Assembly: GCA_033977485.1 (NCBI GenBank)
Contig: CM066984.1
Location: forward strand, 46,631,100 to 46,695,099
DNA length: 64,000 nucleotides
Reading direction: 5' to 3'
Origin: Hydrangea macrophylla
Lineage: Eukaryota > Streptophyta > Magnoliopsida > Cornales > Hydrangeaceae
The notes below the pieces were generated by a model. It did no database searches, was not told the DNA's origin, and saw only the letters and a program-made list of their open reading frames with translations. The first letter of the stretch is position 1. Each line of letters opens with the position of its first letter. Shown here one piece after another: positions 32,118-42,897 of the stretch. The position numbers and the translations under genes were made by a program.

Positions 32118-35100
32118 CTAGGCCGACCCAAAACTCCTAAGTTTAGCCTTCAAGTCTTCCGATGTCTTGATGGCTCCAGACCGATCTCGCTTGGCTTTTT
32201 CCAGCTTTTGGGCCCAAGCCCGGGATATGGGGACGCTGGCTTGTAACTGATCACTGCACTTCTGAGCGTCACCGCCTAGCGAAGAAAGGGCTTCGTCAAT
32301 TTTTTCAAGAGCGGCGCTGTTGGTGATGACATCGGCCTCACATTGGGCAAGTTAAGCTTTTAATACAGCAATACGGTTCCGCAGCCAAGTATCCCTTGCT
32401 AGAACCTGAGCCCGAGAGGCCTTCCCTGCTTCAAATTTGGCTTTGGCCCCTTCCAAGAAATTTAATGCCTTCTGCCGGGAGCCTAAGTGAAGTTCTGCAT
32501 CAGCTTGAATTTTCAAGGCCGATCTGTCCATGAGACGGGCACTGGGAAGTCTCTCTTTTATCTCCAACAGTAAGGATAGTTGCCCGTCAGAAATGGAAGG
32601 ATCGGCCATGAGAGTGTTCAAGGCAGAGTCAATGTCAGCAGTAGCAGGAAGGTTGGAAAATTCCTGGTCCGCCAGTCCGAGGAGTAAGTCCTTGGATTGT
32701 TGCAGCAGGGAAGGAGAAACCGCTTCAGGCTCCAGGGGGCCGAGGTCAAAAGCACCCAGGTCCAGGCCCAAGAAGAAGTCATTGAAGGGAATAACGGGCA
32801 CTGGGTCTGAAGGATCGGCCTGTTCAAGAGAATACAGTCAGGCATTGTTTTTAGAATCATACGAATTAACGCAAAGTAACACAGCAATACCTGGGTGTGA
32901 GGACGAAGCGAGGCCGAGATTGTTTCGCGAATATCGGCCTCGCTTGGTTGAGAAGATGTTTGAGAAGAAGAAGGGAGGCCGGTTCCCACGTCCGGACTCA
33001 TCGAGGCCATTGTCGTCTGTGGGGCTTCTATTTCAGGGACAGAGCCCGAATTATCATCACCGGCCTCGACGGCAGACGCTTCAGGAGGACTGACCTCGGC
33101 CACCACCGGTCCTGGTATTATGTGAACAGGAGAGCTGATGGCGGTGGTAGGTTCCCCTTGTCTGGTTGGAGTTTCGTTTTCAGAAAGAACAACTTGCTCA
33201 GGGACTTGGCCGATATGAGCAAGGTCTTCGTCTCCGCTTGAAGAAGTTAGAGGAGGCACGATGTGAAGTGGCATCACCCGAACGGCCACTCGCTCTAGAT
33301 AAGCCGTTGCAGAGGCCGGTGATGTAGGGAGAGTTGGGGAAAGAGTCTGAGCGAGGTTTGGAAGTGGATCCTCTCCCGAGTCTTCGTCAGCAAGCTGCAA
33401 AGATAGAACAAAAGGATTAATATTGAATAAAAGGAATTCGGGCTCAAATCAAAAGGGAAGAGCAAACCTGGACGGAGGCCGGTGTTGTTTTTTGTTTCTT
33501 TTGAGACGGACCTTTGCCCGGGGTTGGTTTGCGAGCCGGTCTCTTGGCGATTTGTTTACGTCGGATTGGAGCTGCTGCTGGTATAGGGACATCGGCCACC
33601 GTGGCTGATGTTGCAGTGAAAGGCACCAGGGCCTCAGCTGCGGTGCGTGAAAATATGCTTCTAGCCCGTTCACCCCACCACTGGGTGAACTCTTCTGATA
33701 CTATTGGCCGGGCAGAGAAGGGTGTAAAGTTGAACGCGGCTTTGAGCCGGTCTGACCTCTCTGTTATCTTTTTCACCTGCTCGTCATTAACAATAAGGCC
33801 ACGTTCAACCCAGTCAACGTTGACGGTGATACCAGGAGGAACAGGCACGAGTTGAGTAAGCCCGAATTGGCGGGCATATAGAGGAGCGAAGTAGTACTCG
33901 GCCCCGCATTTATTGTTGGCCGACGGGATGCTTGGGCTAAAAATAATGTCTCTAGCTACTAAGTAGCTAGAAAAAATTTCATTATAGGTAGACTGGGTGC
34001 CCGAACCCCAGTTTGAAGGGTTATTGGAAAGTTGGAGAAAAGAAGAGAATTGAAGGGAAAAGAATGGGGTGAAAAGATTGACGTCCCGAGGGGAGCAGCC
34101 CTGGTAAAAGAAAGTAAAACACTCTTCAAAAGAGTGTGAAGAGGGAGCTACGTTCATAAACTGAACGGCAGAGATAGGCACATCGACCAATTGGCTGATG
34201 GTGGGTTGGAATTCAGGAAAGTAGGAATAAAGCCACAATTGGAGCACCCACATCGGGCTTCCACCAGCTCCGAAGCCCGAGTGAACAAAATCTGTTGTGC
34301 CTCGAACCAAATGTGCCCAAACCAGCGTAGCCATGGCTAAGGGTTTCCCCGATGCGAGAGCTAGGGCTAAGGTTGTATATTCTTTGGTAATGGCTTGGGA
34401 GGCCGAACAGAAGAGATATTTGTTGAGCCAATAGATGAGGAAGGCAGTGTGTTCTGCATCGGACACCGCCGTATCATATGCCCCGATGCAGGCAGCAAGG
34501 AAACCTCCAAAGGCTGTGATCGGCCTGTGAGAAACGGCCCCGTCCCTGACAATTTCCTGTTGTGGATAGGCAAAGCTGGCCGTTCCAACGTCAAGACCGG
34601 GAATGATTTCTGGGCCGTGGGGATGAAGGCCGAGCAGGTAGCTAATGTCTTTGACGGTGGGAGCCATTGGTCCGCAACGGAAAAGAAAGCCATTGCAAGA
34701 CGAGGACCAGAAGAGTAGAGCAGACAGAAGAAGAGGCCGGTCTATTTCAATGCGAGACCGGCTGAGCATGATTGCATCATAGATGCCCGTTTGCTTCCAG
34801 ATAGCGGCCTTAGAGGCCGAAACCCTAGTTACCCACTTGTCCCAATCAGCGGCGGGGGTCGGCCATCCTCGAATTGGTTGGTTCGCAGTCTGGACCTTGG
34901 CCCAATGAGCAGGGACTTGTAGGAACGTTTCGTTTTCTATCGGAGGAAAGAAAGGAAGAAAAGCCGCCGGAGGGTGGCCCAGAAACACCGCGCCTAAGCC
35001 TGGTGCGACGGGAGAACCATCGGAGGAACTGTCGGGGGTGAGGTATTCAGTGGATATGTCAGCAGCGTGAGCTTTGGCCAAAGCCCTAACCTCCCTGTAG

Positions 35101-35174
35101 CGGTTTTGTGGCGGTGGAGCGTCCGCGAAAGACTTTTTTCCTTTGGAGGTGGCCGGAGCGGTTTTGGGAGCCAT
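32118..35174 (-). pseudogene. TatC antisense gene: plant mobile domain (PMD) protein, three exons
   Basis: Transcribed opposite to the element. ATG 35174 (MAPKTAPATSKGKK). Exon 1 is 33468-35174, exon 2 is 32891-33394 and exon 3 is 32118-32819. Donors (cag|gtttgc, cag|gtattg) and acceptors (ttgcag, gaacag) are canonical, and the exons are 569, 168 and 234 codons, all phase 0. Exon 1 holds an aminotransferase-like PMD: WDKWVTRV, LLFWSSSCNGFLFRCGPM, DISYLLGLHP, FLIYWLNKYLF, LALALASG, WVLQLWLYSYF. PMDs occur in MAIL1/MAIN silencing proteins and in retroelements. A basic RKPTPGKGPSQKK segment, an acidic Pro/Ser linker and a helical Gln/Ala-rich tail follow. One TAA (32352-32354) replaces probable Gln, 78 codons before the final stop; without it the frame gives 970 residues. 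Confidence 0.82.
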
Positions 35175-35291
35175 GTCTATGGAAGGAAGAAAAGTCTCCG
35201 GAAAAGATGAAGATAGAGTGAGAAGCTCTGTGTTTTGCTTGAATTCTGGAGAGAGTAAAATGTGAATGTGTAAGGAGTTTTCGGAAGTTGG

Positions 35292-35309
35292 GTGATATTT
35301 AAATATCAC
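35292..35309 (-). promoter_or_regulatory. 18-bp perfect palindrome with TATA-like core upstream of TatC PMD gene
   Basis: GTGATATTTAAATATCAC is its own reverse complement. It lies about 118 bp upstream of the PMD ATG, where a TATA box for the antisense transcript would be expected, and 152 bp from the 3' LTR. The rest of 35175-35461 has no other feature apart from the PPT. Confidence 0.55.
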
Positions 35310-35451
35310 GATGCCGTAATCATGGCGCATTAAAAGTAGGGTGACTGGTGGGATTCTCCATAACCTGACGTTAGCTGCGTGCTTGACGCGTGGCATATTT
35401 TAAATTCAAAACGTCACATCAATCAAGGTGGGACGTTTGATATGACCTTTT

Positions 35452-35461
35452 GGGGGGCAAT
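35452..35461 (+). other. TatC polypurine tract
   Basis: ggggggcaat directly abuts the 3' LTR, within cttttggggggcaat. Confidence 0.75.
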
Positions 35462-36597
35462 TGTTTGCACCCAAAAATCGTCAATGATTTTTGAGCCCGA
35501 GTGGAGTTGAAGTTGGGTGAAGGAGACGCTGGGGCAAGTAGTGATGACTCATCGGACTCAAGAGGTAAGCCCGATGGGGGGAACAACTGTTGGGAGATGA
35601 GGAGAGTCCGATGGGAGCATGTGGCAAGTGTAAGCATCATCGGGCTATGAGAACATAACTTATCATGTTGAGAGCCCGATGGAAAAGTAAAGCAACGTTA
35701 TAACTAATCGGACATCATGAAAAGGAAGAGTGTGTCCGATTGATTATAAGAAGTTGAAGAAATATGATCGGACATGGAAGAAGTCATGAGCCCGATTCAT
35801 CCAACAGGGAGAGGTCGATTGACGAAGGACAGGGCGTTGTTATTCACAGTTGGCATGATGATGTCATCTCTGAGAGTTTTTTGGAAACAAGAGTCCGTCT
35901 GGGAAAGGAGTTGTTAGTTGCCAGCTGGGTTGGAGCGTCTAATCCCTAAATTAAAGGGATTAATTCAATTAAGTTCAGAATAAGGTAGGAGGTGGTGATA
36001 TAGAAGGATTTCTTCAAATCAGCCAATCAATCAATAGCTTGGGGCGTAAGAGAAGGAATCATAGTCCAAATAGGAATCAGTTCAGGCCGCTATAAATATA
36101 GAGGCAGGCCCTTCAAGCAAAGGACTCCGCGTCTCTTCGACAAAAGCATACACAGCATTCAGTATTCAGCACATTCAAGGCATTCAGAGCACTTTCTCTA
36201 AGTCTTTGTTTCCTAGCTTTAATAGCAATTAGGTCTGTGTCTTTTTGTTATTTTTTATTCTCTGTTCTTTTGAATGATCAGTCCATTCTGGTGTTCTTGA
36301 GATCTGTTTTAGTTTTCCAAGCATTTAATAAAAATCTATTTTTATTAAACCGTTTGTGATTTGTTTAACTTGTTTAAACTTGATACTTTTTAGCTTGTGC
36401 GCTTCAGTACTGCTAAAGGACTTTTAGTGAGGGTACTTTCCTACTCACTACACACAATCACCAGTTTAGAAGTCAGATTCACCAAAAGCCTTGTGTATCA
36501 CTGACACAAGCAGATAGGAAATTAGTTTGCACGCTTACACACACACACACCGAATCACAGATTGGTTCTGGCACGCCCGCGCAAATTACAGCAAACA
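35462..36597 (+). repeat. TatC 3' LTR (1136 bp)
   Basis: Same length as the 5' LTR. By eye it differs at two positions (gtagagc vs gtaaagc; ggggtgt vs ggggcgt). It is followed by the target duplication aatag. Confidence 0.96.
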
Positions 36598-36602
36598 AAT
36601 AG

Positions 36603-37958
36603 CAATAACAAACACTAGCATCAGTCTCACTCATCAAGGAATGCAGTAAATAATAAATACAGTAATGAAACTGAAAACACTAATAACATAACCAAACAAT
36701 AGACGAGAAAGGGTGATAAGCAACAGTCAAAAGGAGCACGAACTAATTACATGGTTTTTTTTCTTCTTTCTACAGATATCACTATTCTGGTTTGTTGTCT
36801 ACCTTAAATCAGAAGAATTTTTTCAAACAAACATCTGAAAAATGATGAGAAGATTTAAATCAGAAGAATATTTTCCAACATTCAATTAAACAAGGAAAAT
36901 AAATTAAACCAAAAATGATGGTTTATTTACCATCCGAAAAGAGGAAAAAATTATTCAAGTATTTAGCACTATATGCATGACTCGGGATCCGTCTCAGGTG
37001 TATCCTCATAATAATAATGACTCATGACACGGACAAATACACGATCCTGTGGACAAAACTAAAGACCAGAAAACTGTTTTTATTCCACAAAATAGAAACT
37101 GCTTTTCAGTGTCTCAAAATCTTTTTTTTATTTTAGAAACGGAAACTGATTTCAGTTTTAAAAAATAAAACTATTTACCTTTTAACCGGTAAAATAGAAA
37201 TGATTTTCTTAAGTTTTCAAGCTTAATAAGTTGCTGAAAATCCCTTTCAGTATCCATTAACTGTTCACAAAAATTTCAAATACAAGAGTAGATTACGTCT
37301 ATGAGCACACGTCATACATTAATTTACAAGGAAATGAACAACAAGGAAGATTACGGCTATTATCTTCACTAACCATCAGGAACAAGATAAAACTATCAGT
37401 TGAAACACAATATAAATCATATCAAGTTTATTACGAAAATTCTAATTCAATGAAACTAAACATCTAATGTTTCTTTCACAACATATCATCACTAGCATAG
37501 TTCAAAGGAATGGTAATGACAGTGACAACAATAAAATGCGAAAAAGAATAAGTCAAAACCCACGATATTTAAATTCGTGGCATATATGTTATCACACTTT
37601 AAAATGTAATAAATCAGATTTTAAACTGAAATAAATTAAGCAGTAAAGCTGGTATTTGTAACTTGAGAATAAAGGTATAAACTGAAGATTTAGGAATAAC
37701 AATTAATTGCAATGAAATTAGGCAGATAAAACTGAAACTTTGTTTTCACTCCAAGAATTGTGCTTTAACACAAAGTGGGTCACCATGTGCTTGCCTTTAT
37801 AGATGAAAATAGAAGTTGTTCAATTCAGTAGTCTTAGTGCCTGTTTTGAAAGGGGAAAAAAAAGTAGTGTGCATGTAACCCAGATTGTGTATTCCTAGCA
37901 TGTAAAAAAAATAAGAATCTTCATAGCCCCGTTAGGAATCAAAAGCTCAATGCATTAA
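36603..37958. other. Host AT-rich interval, no gene recognised
   Basis: Probably intron or intergenic DNA. I looked on the minus strand for the missing SNF7 first exon and for later TTI1 exons and found neither. No long ORF, no clear repeat. Confidence 0.5.
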
Positions 37959-38241
37959 GGCTTAGTTTGGCCCCCATTTTGGTGCTTCTCCTTTTTTAAA
38001 GCACAATTTCATGATAATCAATTGGTATCTAGTTTATGAGCTTTGCAAAAATTGAACTTAGGGCTTTTTTGGGGGAGCATTTAAAAGCTCTAGAATGGAG
38101 CTTTTAAAAGCTCAAGGTTGTTTTTTGGTTTCGTGATGTCTTTTTGAAGAGTAGTGTGTCACTTGTATAAAATTATCAAACAACTTAGTAATAAATTTCA
38201 TAAGCTCCTTTTAAAAAGCCACGTGGGGGCCAAACTAAGCC
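37959..38241. mobile_element. Tourist-like (PIF/Harbinger) MITE, 283 bp
   Basis: Terminal inverted repeats ggcttagtttggccccca at both ends, flanked by taa on both sides (37956-37958 and 38242-38244), the 3-bp target duplication typical of PIF/Harbinger. Non-coding. Confidence 0.85.
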
Positions 38242-38412
38242 TAAGTGTGCAAATTTTAGAAAATGAGAAGTTTAGAATAAAACCAATGCATGCGCATTAA
38301 GAAATGAGCAAAACACACATCTATGTGTTTATTAGTTACCTTTTGCACTCTGCAGTTGGGCCATGTTCATAAATTCAATTAAAATTAGTAATAGAAAATT
38401 ACTAAGGACTAA

Positions 38413-38680
38413 GGGTGCGTTTGATAAAACTGAAAATTAAATGCTGAATTTTAAGTACTGAAAATCTTAAGTGATTGAATTTGTAATACTGAAAATAGTG
38501 CATCAACTACTAAAATAGAATGCATTCAGTGATTATTTTCAGTAGAAATTTTTCACTTAAAGTTTTCAGTGATTTTTTGGCTGCTTTTTCAATTAAGTGG
38601 TACGTTATCAAATGCACTGAAAAAGAATAAGTGCTGAATCTTTTCATTTTCAGCACTTAATTGGGTTATCAAACATACCC
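38413..38680. mobile_element. Second TAA-flanked MITE, 268 bp
   Basis: Terminal inverted repeats gggtgcgtttgataa and gggtatgtttgataa (the right end read on the minus strand), flanked by taa (38410-38412 and 38681-38683). The interior has imperfect inner repeats of ctgaaaat/attttcag. It is a different family from the 37959 MITE. Confidence 0.8.
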
Positions 38681-38864
38681 TAAGTCAATTTCAAGGAAAT
38701 ATAACACCAAAAAGTGATGACTGATGATGATAATTTTAGTGCAATCGGTTAAGCAGCCAGCCTCTTAGAATGGTGAGGAACTTGTTCTTATCGAACAGTC
38801 AAGTGATATAACATGTAAACTCGCAAGTGTCCAAAACCTAAATGACAATTCATATTATATGTAC

Positions 38865-39083
38865 CTGGTCCACGGAGCCTAAATGGCACCTCTTCAGAAG
38901 TTCCTCCAAACACTTGAGCATTCCTTCTTCCACAACATCACTCACATCAGGTGGCGCTTTCAATACATTAGATATCAAAGAATCTGGTTTTGCATTAACC
39001 TTTTGTGAAGATATGCACTCAACAACTGCATCCAATAGAATCAGTAAGGGAACCAGCGTATAGATGTACATTAATATTGGAAG
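38865..39083 (-). CDS. TTI1: TTI1-like (TELO2-interacting protein 1) N-terminal exon
   Basis: A 73-codon exon on the minus strand between a tgtgtag acceptor and a cag|gtacat donor. The residues include YTLVPLLILLDAVVEC and EGMLKCLEELLKRCHLGSVD, which fit, from memory, the N-terminal ARM/HEAT-repeat region of plant TTI1, a TTT-complex partner of TELO2 that stabilises PIK-related kinases. The next exon (expected to start near MVV-KKLT) is not found downstream to 36603, and the first exon is not seen upstream. It is therefore a lone exon: part of a gene with very long introns or a captured fragment. A shorter exon starting at 39025 (tgcag acceptor) is possible but would lose conserved residues. 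Confidence 0.6.
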
Positions 39084-39837
39084 CTACACAATGAAGTGAT
39101 TTAGAATTCAGCAATATCGCAACCATCTAGGTCCCCTAATTGAAAATGTACTTAGTGTAATTTTTGTTTTGTAACTGTTTTATCTTTTAAACAAATCTAA
39201 TTCTCAATGTATGACTTCCAATAAGCATTTGAATTTTGAACAAGTAAAGCTTATTTTTTCAATGTAACGAGCTCTTCAATGTGCATGTAGTGTTCTTTAC
39301 AAGCGTATGGTTCAAAGAAAAAAGAAAATTGACCCAAGCTCCAACATAATGACACAACAGTTGCCATTAATCAGTTGACCCAAGCTCCATGCAAAATTGA
39401 GAGAGGTCTAAAAGAAAAAAAGAAAAAGAAAAACCAGGAAAAAATAGTTGCTGCAGGGGGAAGGAGTTATAGTAGGAGGTGGCGCACTTGTTTGTGGTGC
39501 CTACAAAGCAGGAAAAAACTGCTGTATGCACTCAAAAACTGTTATTACCATTCAGTTCCTTTGACTGTCTTCACCATTTTCCGATTACAATAGTGATTAC
39601 CACTTCATGTGCTTCAACTCAATAAAGCCCTCTATTATATCTGCATATGGACCAAATTATATAACTGATAAACATAGAAAAAAAATGATATTTGGTTAAC
39701 AAATCCTACTAAAGACTAAAGTTGAACTGCATGAAGAGGTTTTCATGAACAACCTCCAATAAGAGAGTAATCTAAAAATAAGGAATTGTAAATAATGTTA
39801 CAAAGAATACCTGAAATTTGTGTCAAACAAAGCCTTA
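39084..39837. other. Host AT-rich interval, no gene recognised
   Basis: Probably intronic. A purine-rich run at about 39407-39440 creates a Lys-rich ORF that has no domain. Confidence 0.5.
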
Positions 39838-40127
39838 GTGGATGTCCCATAATAAGTGTCCACATTTCCTTTATTGTATGTCCCACATTAAGTGTCCACT
39901 TTCCTAAATTGGCATATAGCTTTTATTTACTTTCCAAAACTACCCTTACAATAAAGACAAAGTTGCATTTATTTGTGGTCCCAAAACAAGCAAAAAGTCA
40001 AACACCCATCACATCTAAGGGTAAAATTGGAAAGTGACCCTTTAATGAACCAAAAAAATTAATATAATACAACTTTCTTTAACAATGTGCAAAATGGAAG
40101 TGGACATTTATTATGAGACCGAGAGAG
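39838..40127. mobile_element. Stowaway-like (Tc1/mariner) MITE, about 290 bp
   Basis: The right end read on the minus strand, ctctctcggtctcataataa, resembles the ctccctccgtcccataataa Stowaway terminus. The left end, gtggatgtcccataataagt, is a decayed version. TA flanks both sides (39836-39837 and 40128-40129). A second internal copy of the terminus (about 39876-39898) suggests an internal duplication. Confidence 0.75.
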
Positions 40128-40289
40128 TATAAATTAGCTACGGTGGGATGCTGTATGTATTTGTGTGCACGCGAGCAGAGAGATGAGGGAGAGGGAAAGA
40201 GAGATAAGAGTGAAGAGAGATAAAGCTGAGATGAGAGTGACTGCAATATAAAACCCATAAATTAGCCACAGATGATGGGAATAAGAATA

Positions 40290-40790
40290 TCAGCAGAGGA
40301 CTAAAAGAGAAAATAGGAGAGCATGGCTATAGACAGTGCACTTCGTTGGATAATCTGGTATCCTCCTTCATCTGGATCTCCAATAGAGGCATAAACAGAA
40401 GAGAGGCGATCAAAATAAATATGCCAGTCATGAATGAAAGAGCTGGCAGCACTGCGAGAAATGTGAAAAAGAGCCGCTAGGTCCTGAACATACCCTGCCT
40501 GCACCTGGGGAACTATCAGAACCGCAAAAGGGTCGGTGTGAAAGATAGTACCGAACTCATCAAACAGTGGGCAGACCTTCTCTTGACCAAACCAAAAAAC
40601 ATGAAGGGTAGGGTCCCAACAACAAATAGCGACTCATAGCAAATCTTCATCCAAGGCCATGTGTCGAAAAGAAAAAAGATTAGTCAGTCTATGAGACTCG
40701 AGATTAAGTCTATCAATACCAGAAAGGGTATCCATCCTTGGGAAAAGGGTGATAGAGCTAATAAGAGCCATGAGAGATAGGAGGAGAAGG
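40290..40790 (-). pseudogene. Decayed retroelement ORF (DUF7745-like)
   Basis: The minus strand reads HRLTNLF, MALDEDLL (then a stop), CWDPTLHVFWFGQEKVCPLFDEF and DLAALFHISR. This resembles a plant retroelement-associated family (DUF7745/PMD relatives), often N-terminal in Ogre-type elements, where an (A/R)CWDPTLHVFRFG..ELCPLFDEFG segment is typical. There are several stops and no complete frame. The assignment is from memory and tentative. Confidence 0.45.
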
Positions 40791-40869
40791 AAAAATCTTA
40801 AAAAGTTTCAAATGACCATAAAATAAAAGAAAGAACCACCTTTGTAAAGAAATAGGGAACTGAACAGCA

Positions 40870-41560
40870 CTCGATGAAAGCTGATGCCACTCACTAAGTG
40901 CCACTTGACATTTGTTGAGTGTCGCGCGGCAGTCAATGAGTGCCGATTAGCTACACTGAGTGTCAGTCAGAGTCCAGGAAGTTTCTGGTGTAGTTTCTAA
41001 TATAAAAGAACCCAAAACCTATTTAAGAAAGCTAAAAATACAGTAAAATTGGCATTTAAACACCAATTTCCGCACCATTCATCAATAAGAGCATGATCAA
41101 TAAAAAAAAGAAACATTTGCATTTTCAAAAGCTGTTGAGATAACATCTGATGTCATGAGCATAGAATATCAAAATCGGCTCGATGGCCACCATGCATGTA
41201 TACCATACCATACCAAATCCAAATCCATAAAAAAGGAGACGGGGGAGGCATGAATAAACAGTTCAAATATTTTTGTCCATGTAGGGACATTCTAAAAAAA
41301 GGAAAAGAGAGGGCAGATCATCCTCATCGGCGATTGGGGTTCCTCCTAGGCACCTGTGGAGTTGTCTGACTACCCCTAGCTCCAACATCACCTCCATCAT
41401 CACCGCCATCTCTGCCTTGGCCGGTGCCTCTGGCACCTCCATGATACCGTCCTCCGTGGCTCATCTGGAGCTCTTGAATTTGTCTCTTTAAGGCAACGAT
41501 TTCATCTTCCTGTGAAAGAGAAGGGCAAAAGAGAAGAAATATGAAATGTTTTGAATCATG
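40870..41560 (-). other. Ogre-like debris: degenerate hairpin minisatellite and Gly-rich coding fragment
   Basis: 40880-40990 holds degraded copies of a cactcactaagtgcc-type hairpin like those in the OgreB LTR. On the minus strand, 41330-41520 is open and encodes a short coiled coil (DEIVALKRQIQELQM) followed by a Gly/Arg/Asp-rich tail, possibly the end of the same retroelement protein. The order relative to 40290-40790 is unexpected, so this stretch is rearranged or composite. Confidence 0.4.
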
Positions 41561-41727
41561 GATTCACCTTTTGTAAATATGAATTCTTTTAAGTCCACGG
41601 ACTCACTTTTATAAATATGAAATTCTTTGATTCCACTGACTCACTTTTGTAAAAATGAATTCTTTTGAGTCCGCGAACTCACTTTTGTAAATATAATTTT
41701 TTTGAGTCCGCAGACTCACTTGGTGCA
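41560..41727. repeat. Tandem repeat with gagtccgcggactc palindrome (about 5 copies)
   Basis: Unit of about 35-40 bp: gagtccgc(g/a)gactcactt followed by ttgtaaatatgaattctttt. The paired gagtc/gactc ends match the OgreB array at 14130-14440, although the spacer sequence differs, tying this debris to an Ogre-like element. Confidence 0.7.
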
Positions 41728-41749
41728 GTTTTACAAGAAAGGGTGTGTA

Positions 41750-42450
41750 TGGCAGAAATTATATAAATGGTAAAGTGCAGGCGTGCCAAACAAATGTACT
41801 CTTGAAGCGAACAATTTGACGAATCAGACGAGTAGAGAAACAGAGGAACAAAATTTCTCTAAATAGGTTCAGATTGCCTTAACCAAAGATCAAGGACTTA
41901 AAATGTGAAGAAAGCAAAGACTAGTAAAAATGAACACAGAGAGCGAACTCCACTAAATCCTTCAAAGAACAAAGTACAATTAGAAGTGGTAATCTCGCCT
42001 TTTAACTAGAGTTTAATTACAAACTACTCCTAACAAACTAACAATTAAAGATAAAGGTAAAGGAAAGACATAATGCATAGTCTAACGTATACTAAATATT
42101 CTTGATCTTCTGGTGCTCTCTTCTCTCAATTCCTTCGTTCATTTAAATAACCACGGCTATAACCGCTGCCACTTTCCTAAGAAACCGCCCACTATCTCCA
42201 TGATTTGGGAATAATGGGTCTAGTCCATAACTACATCTGCCATCACTTTGGAGTTACACGTGTCATTTGTTGGATTTAACATAACTGCCGATAACCGTCC
42301 TGCCACTAATGTGGCTTGCGCCCTGGGTTATGGTGTTGTGGTGTTCAATCAGCCTACTTTTTCCATCAGTCTGCCATCGTACACATTCCATGTGTAATTC
42401 TTTATAAGATTTGGTGGACCCACTTTTAATATTATTTTGTGATGCAAACA
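41750..42450 (-). repeat. Probable TatD 3' LTR (about 700 bp)
   Basis: Read on the minus strand it would start tgtttgcatc at 42450, like the TatC LTR (tgtttgcacc), after a purine-rich tract agggatgttagggagca. Near its other end it has ttggcacgcctgc, matching the PBS-like sequence close to the end of the TatC LTR. The 41750 end is approximate, and no second LTR is available for comparison. Confidence 0.5.
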
Positions 42451-42897
42451 ATGCTCCCTAACATCCCTTTCAAGTAAATGCGCGAGCAATCATCACTTGA
42501 TGGGATGTTGTTAGTCTATACACTGATCCACCCAATCATAACTTCCTTTAAAGAAGTCAATCTTATCCCTTGACTCCATAACTGCCAATTTTTAGGAGAT
42601 GATAAGATGGCGCCCTAGGGATAGAAATGATCTTTTCTTGTAAAGATATTGATCTGACCCACATTTATTTCTTTTTTGTATCGTTATACCACCTACCTCC
42701 TGATCTTTAGGAATTCTAGCTTGTAATCAGCACAGGATTTTGGGGATATCTCAATTTTGAAACAAATTCCCATTCAAAATCCTTCCATATCCTTCTAAAC
42801 CTCTATTACTTAAACCCTTCTTTGAGTTTTCTCAGCCTCAAACTTCTTCTTTACCCAAAATCATCTCATTCCTTTTTCAATCTTCTTCTATCTATCA
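42451..42897 (+). other. Upstream region of the TatD antisense gene
   Basis: Non-coding DNA between the probable LTR and the PMD pseudogene ATG. It matches the 288-bp LTR-to-ATG gap of TatC in position but is longer. A pyrimidine-rich stretch (about 42770-42895) precedes the ATG. No palindrome like the TatC one is seen. Confidence 0.45.

Larger units (their letters stand above)
23707..36597 (+). mobile_element. TatC: near-complete 12.9-kb Tat element with antisense PMD gene
   Basis: The 1136-bp LTRs (23707-24842 and 35462-36597) differ at only about two positions by eye, and both sides show the target duplication aatag (23702-23706 and 36598-36602). The order is PBS, gag, protease, RT, RNase H, archaeal-type RNase H, integrase, then the antisense PMD gene, PPT and LTR. 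It is inserted in host DNA 68 bp upstream (in gene sense) of the SNF7 TLEML exon. Despite the young LTRs, gag, pol and the antisense gene all carry stops or frameshifts. Confidence 0.96.

Noticed and set aside
32530..33608. Plus-strand ORFs of 114-187 residues downstream of TatC pol
   Set aside because: Shadows of the antisense PMD gene, which has domain content, splice sites and phase agreement.
41740..41800. ttggcacgcctgc near 41780 as a true PBS, making TatD run the other way
   Set aside because: RT, integrase and the antisense gene fix TatD on the minus strand; the sequence fits the PBS-like copy near the LTR end seen in TatC.
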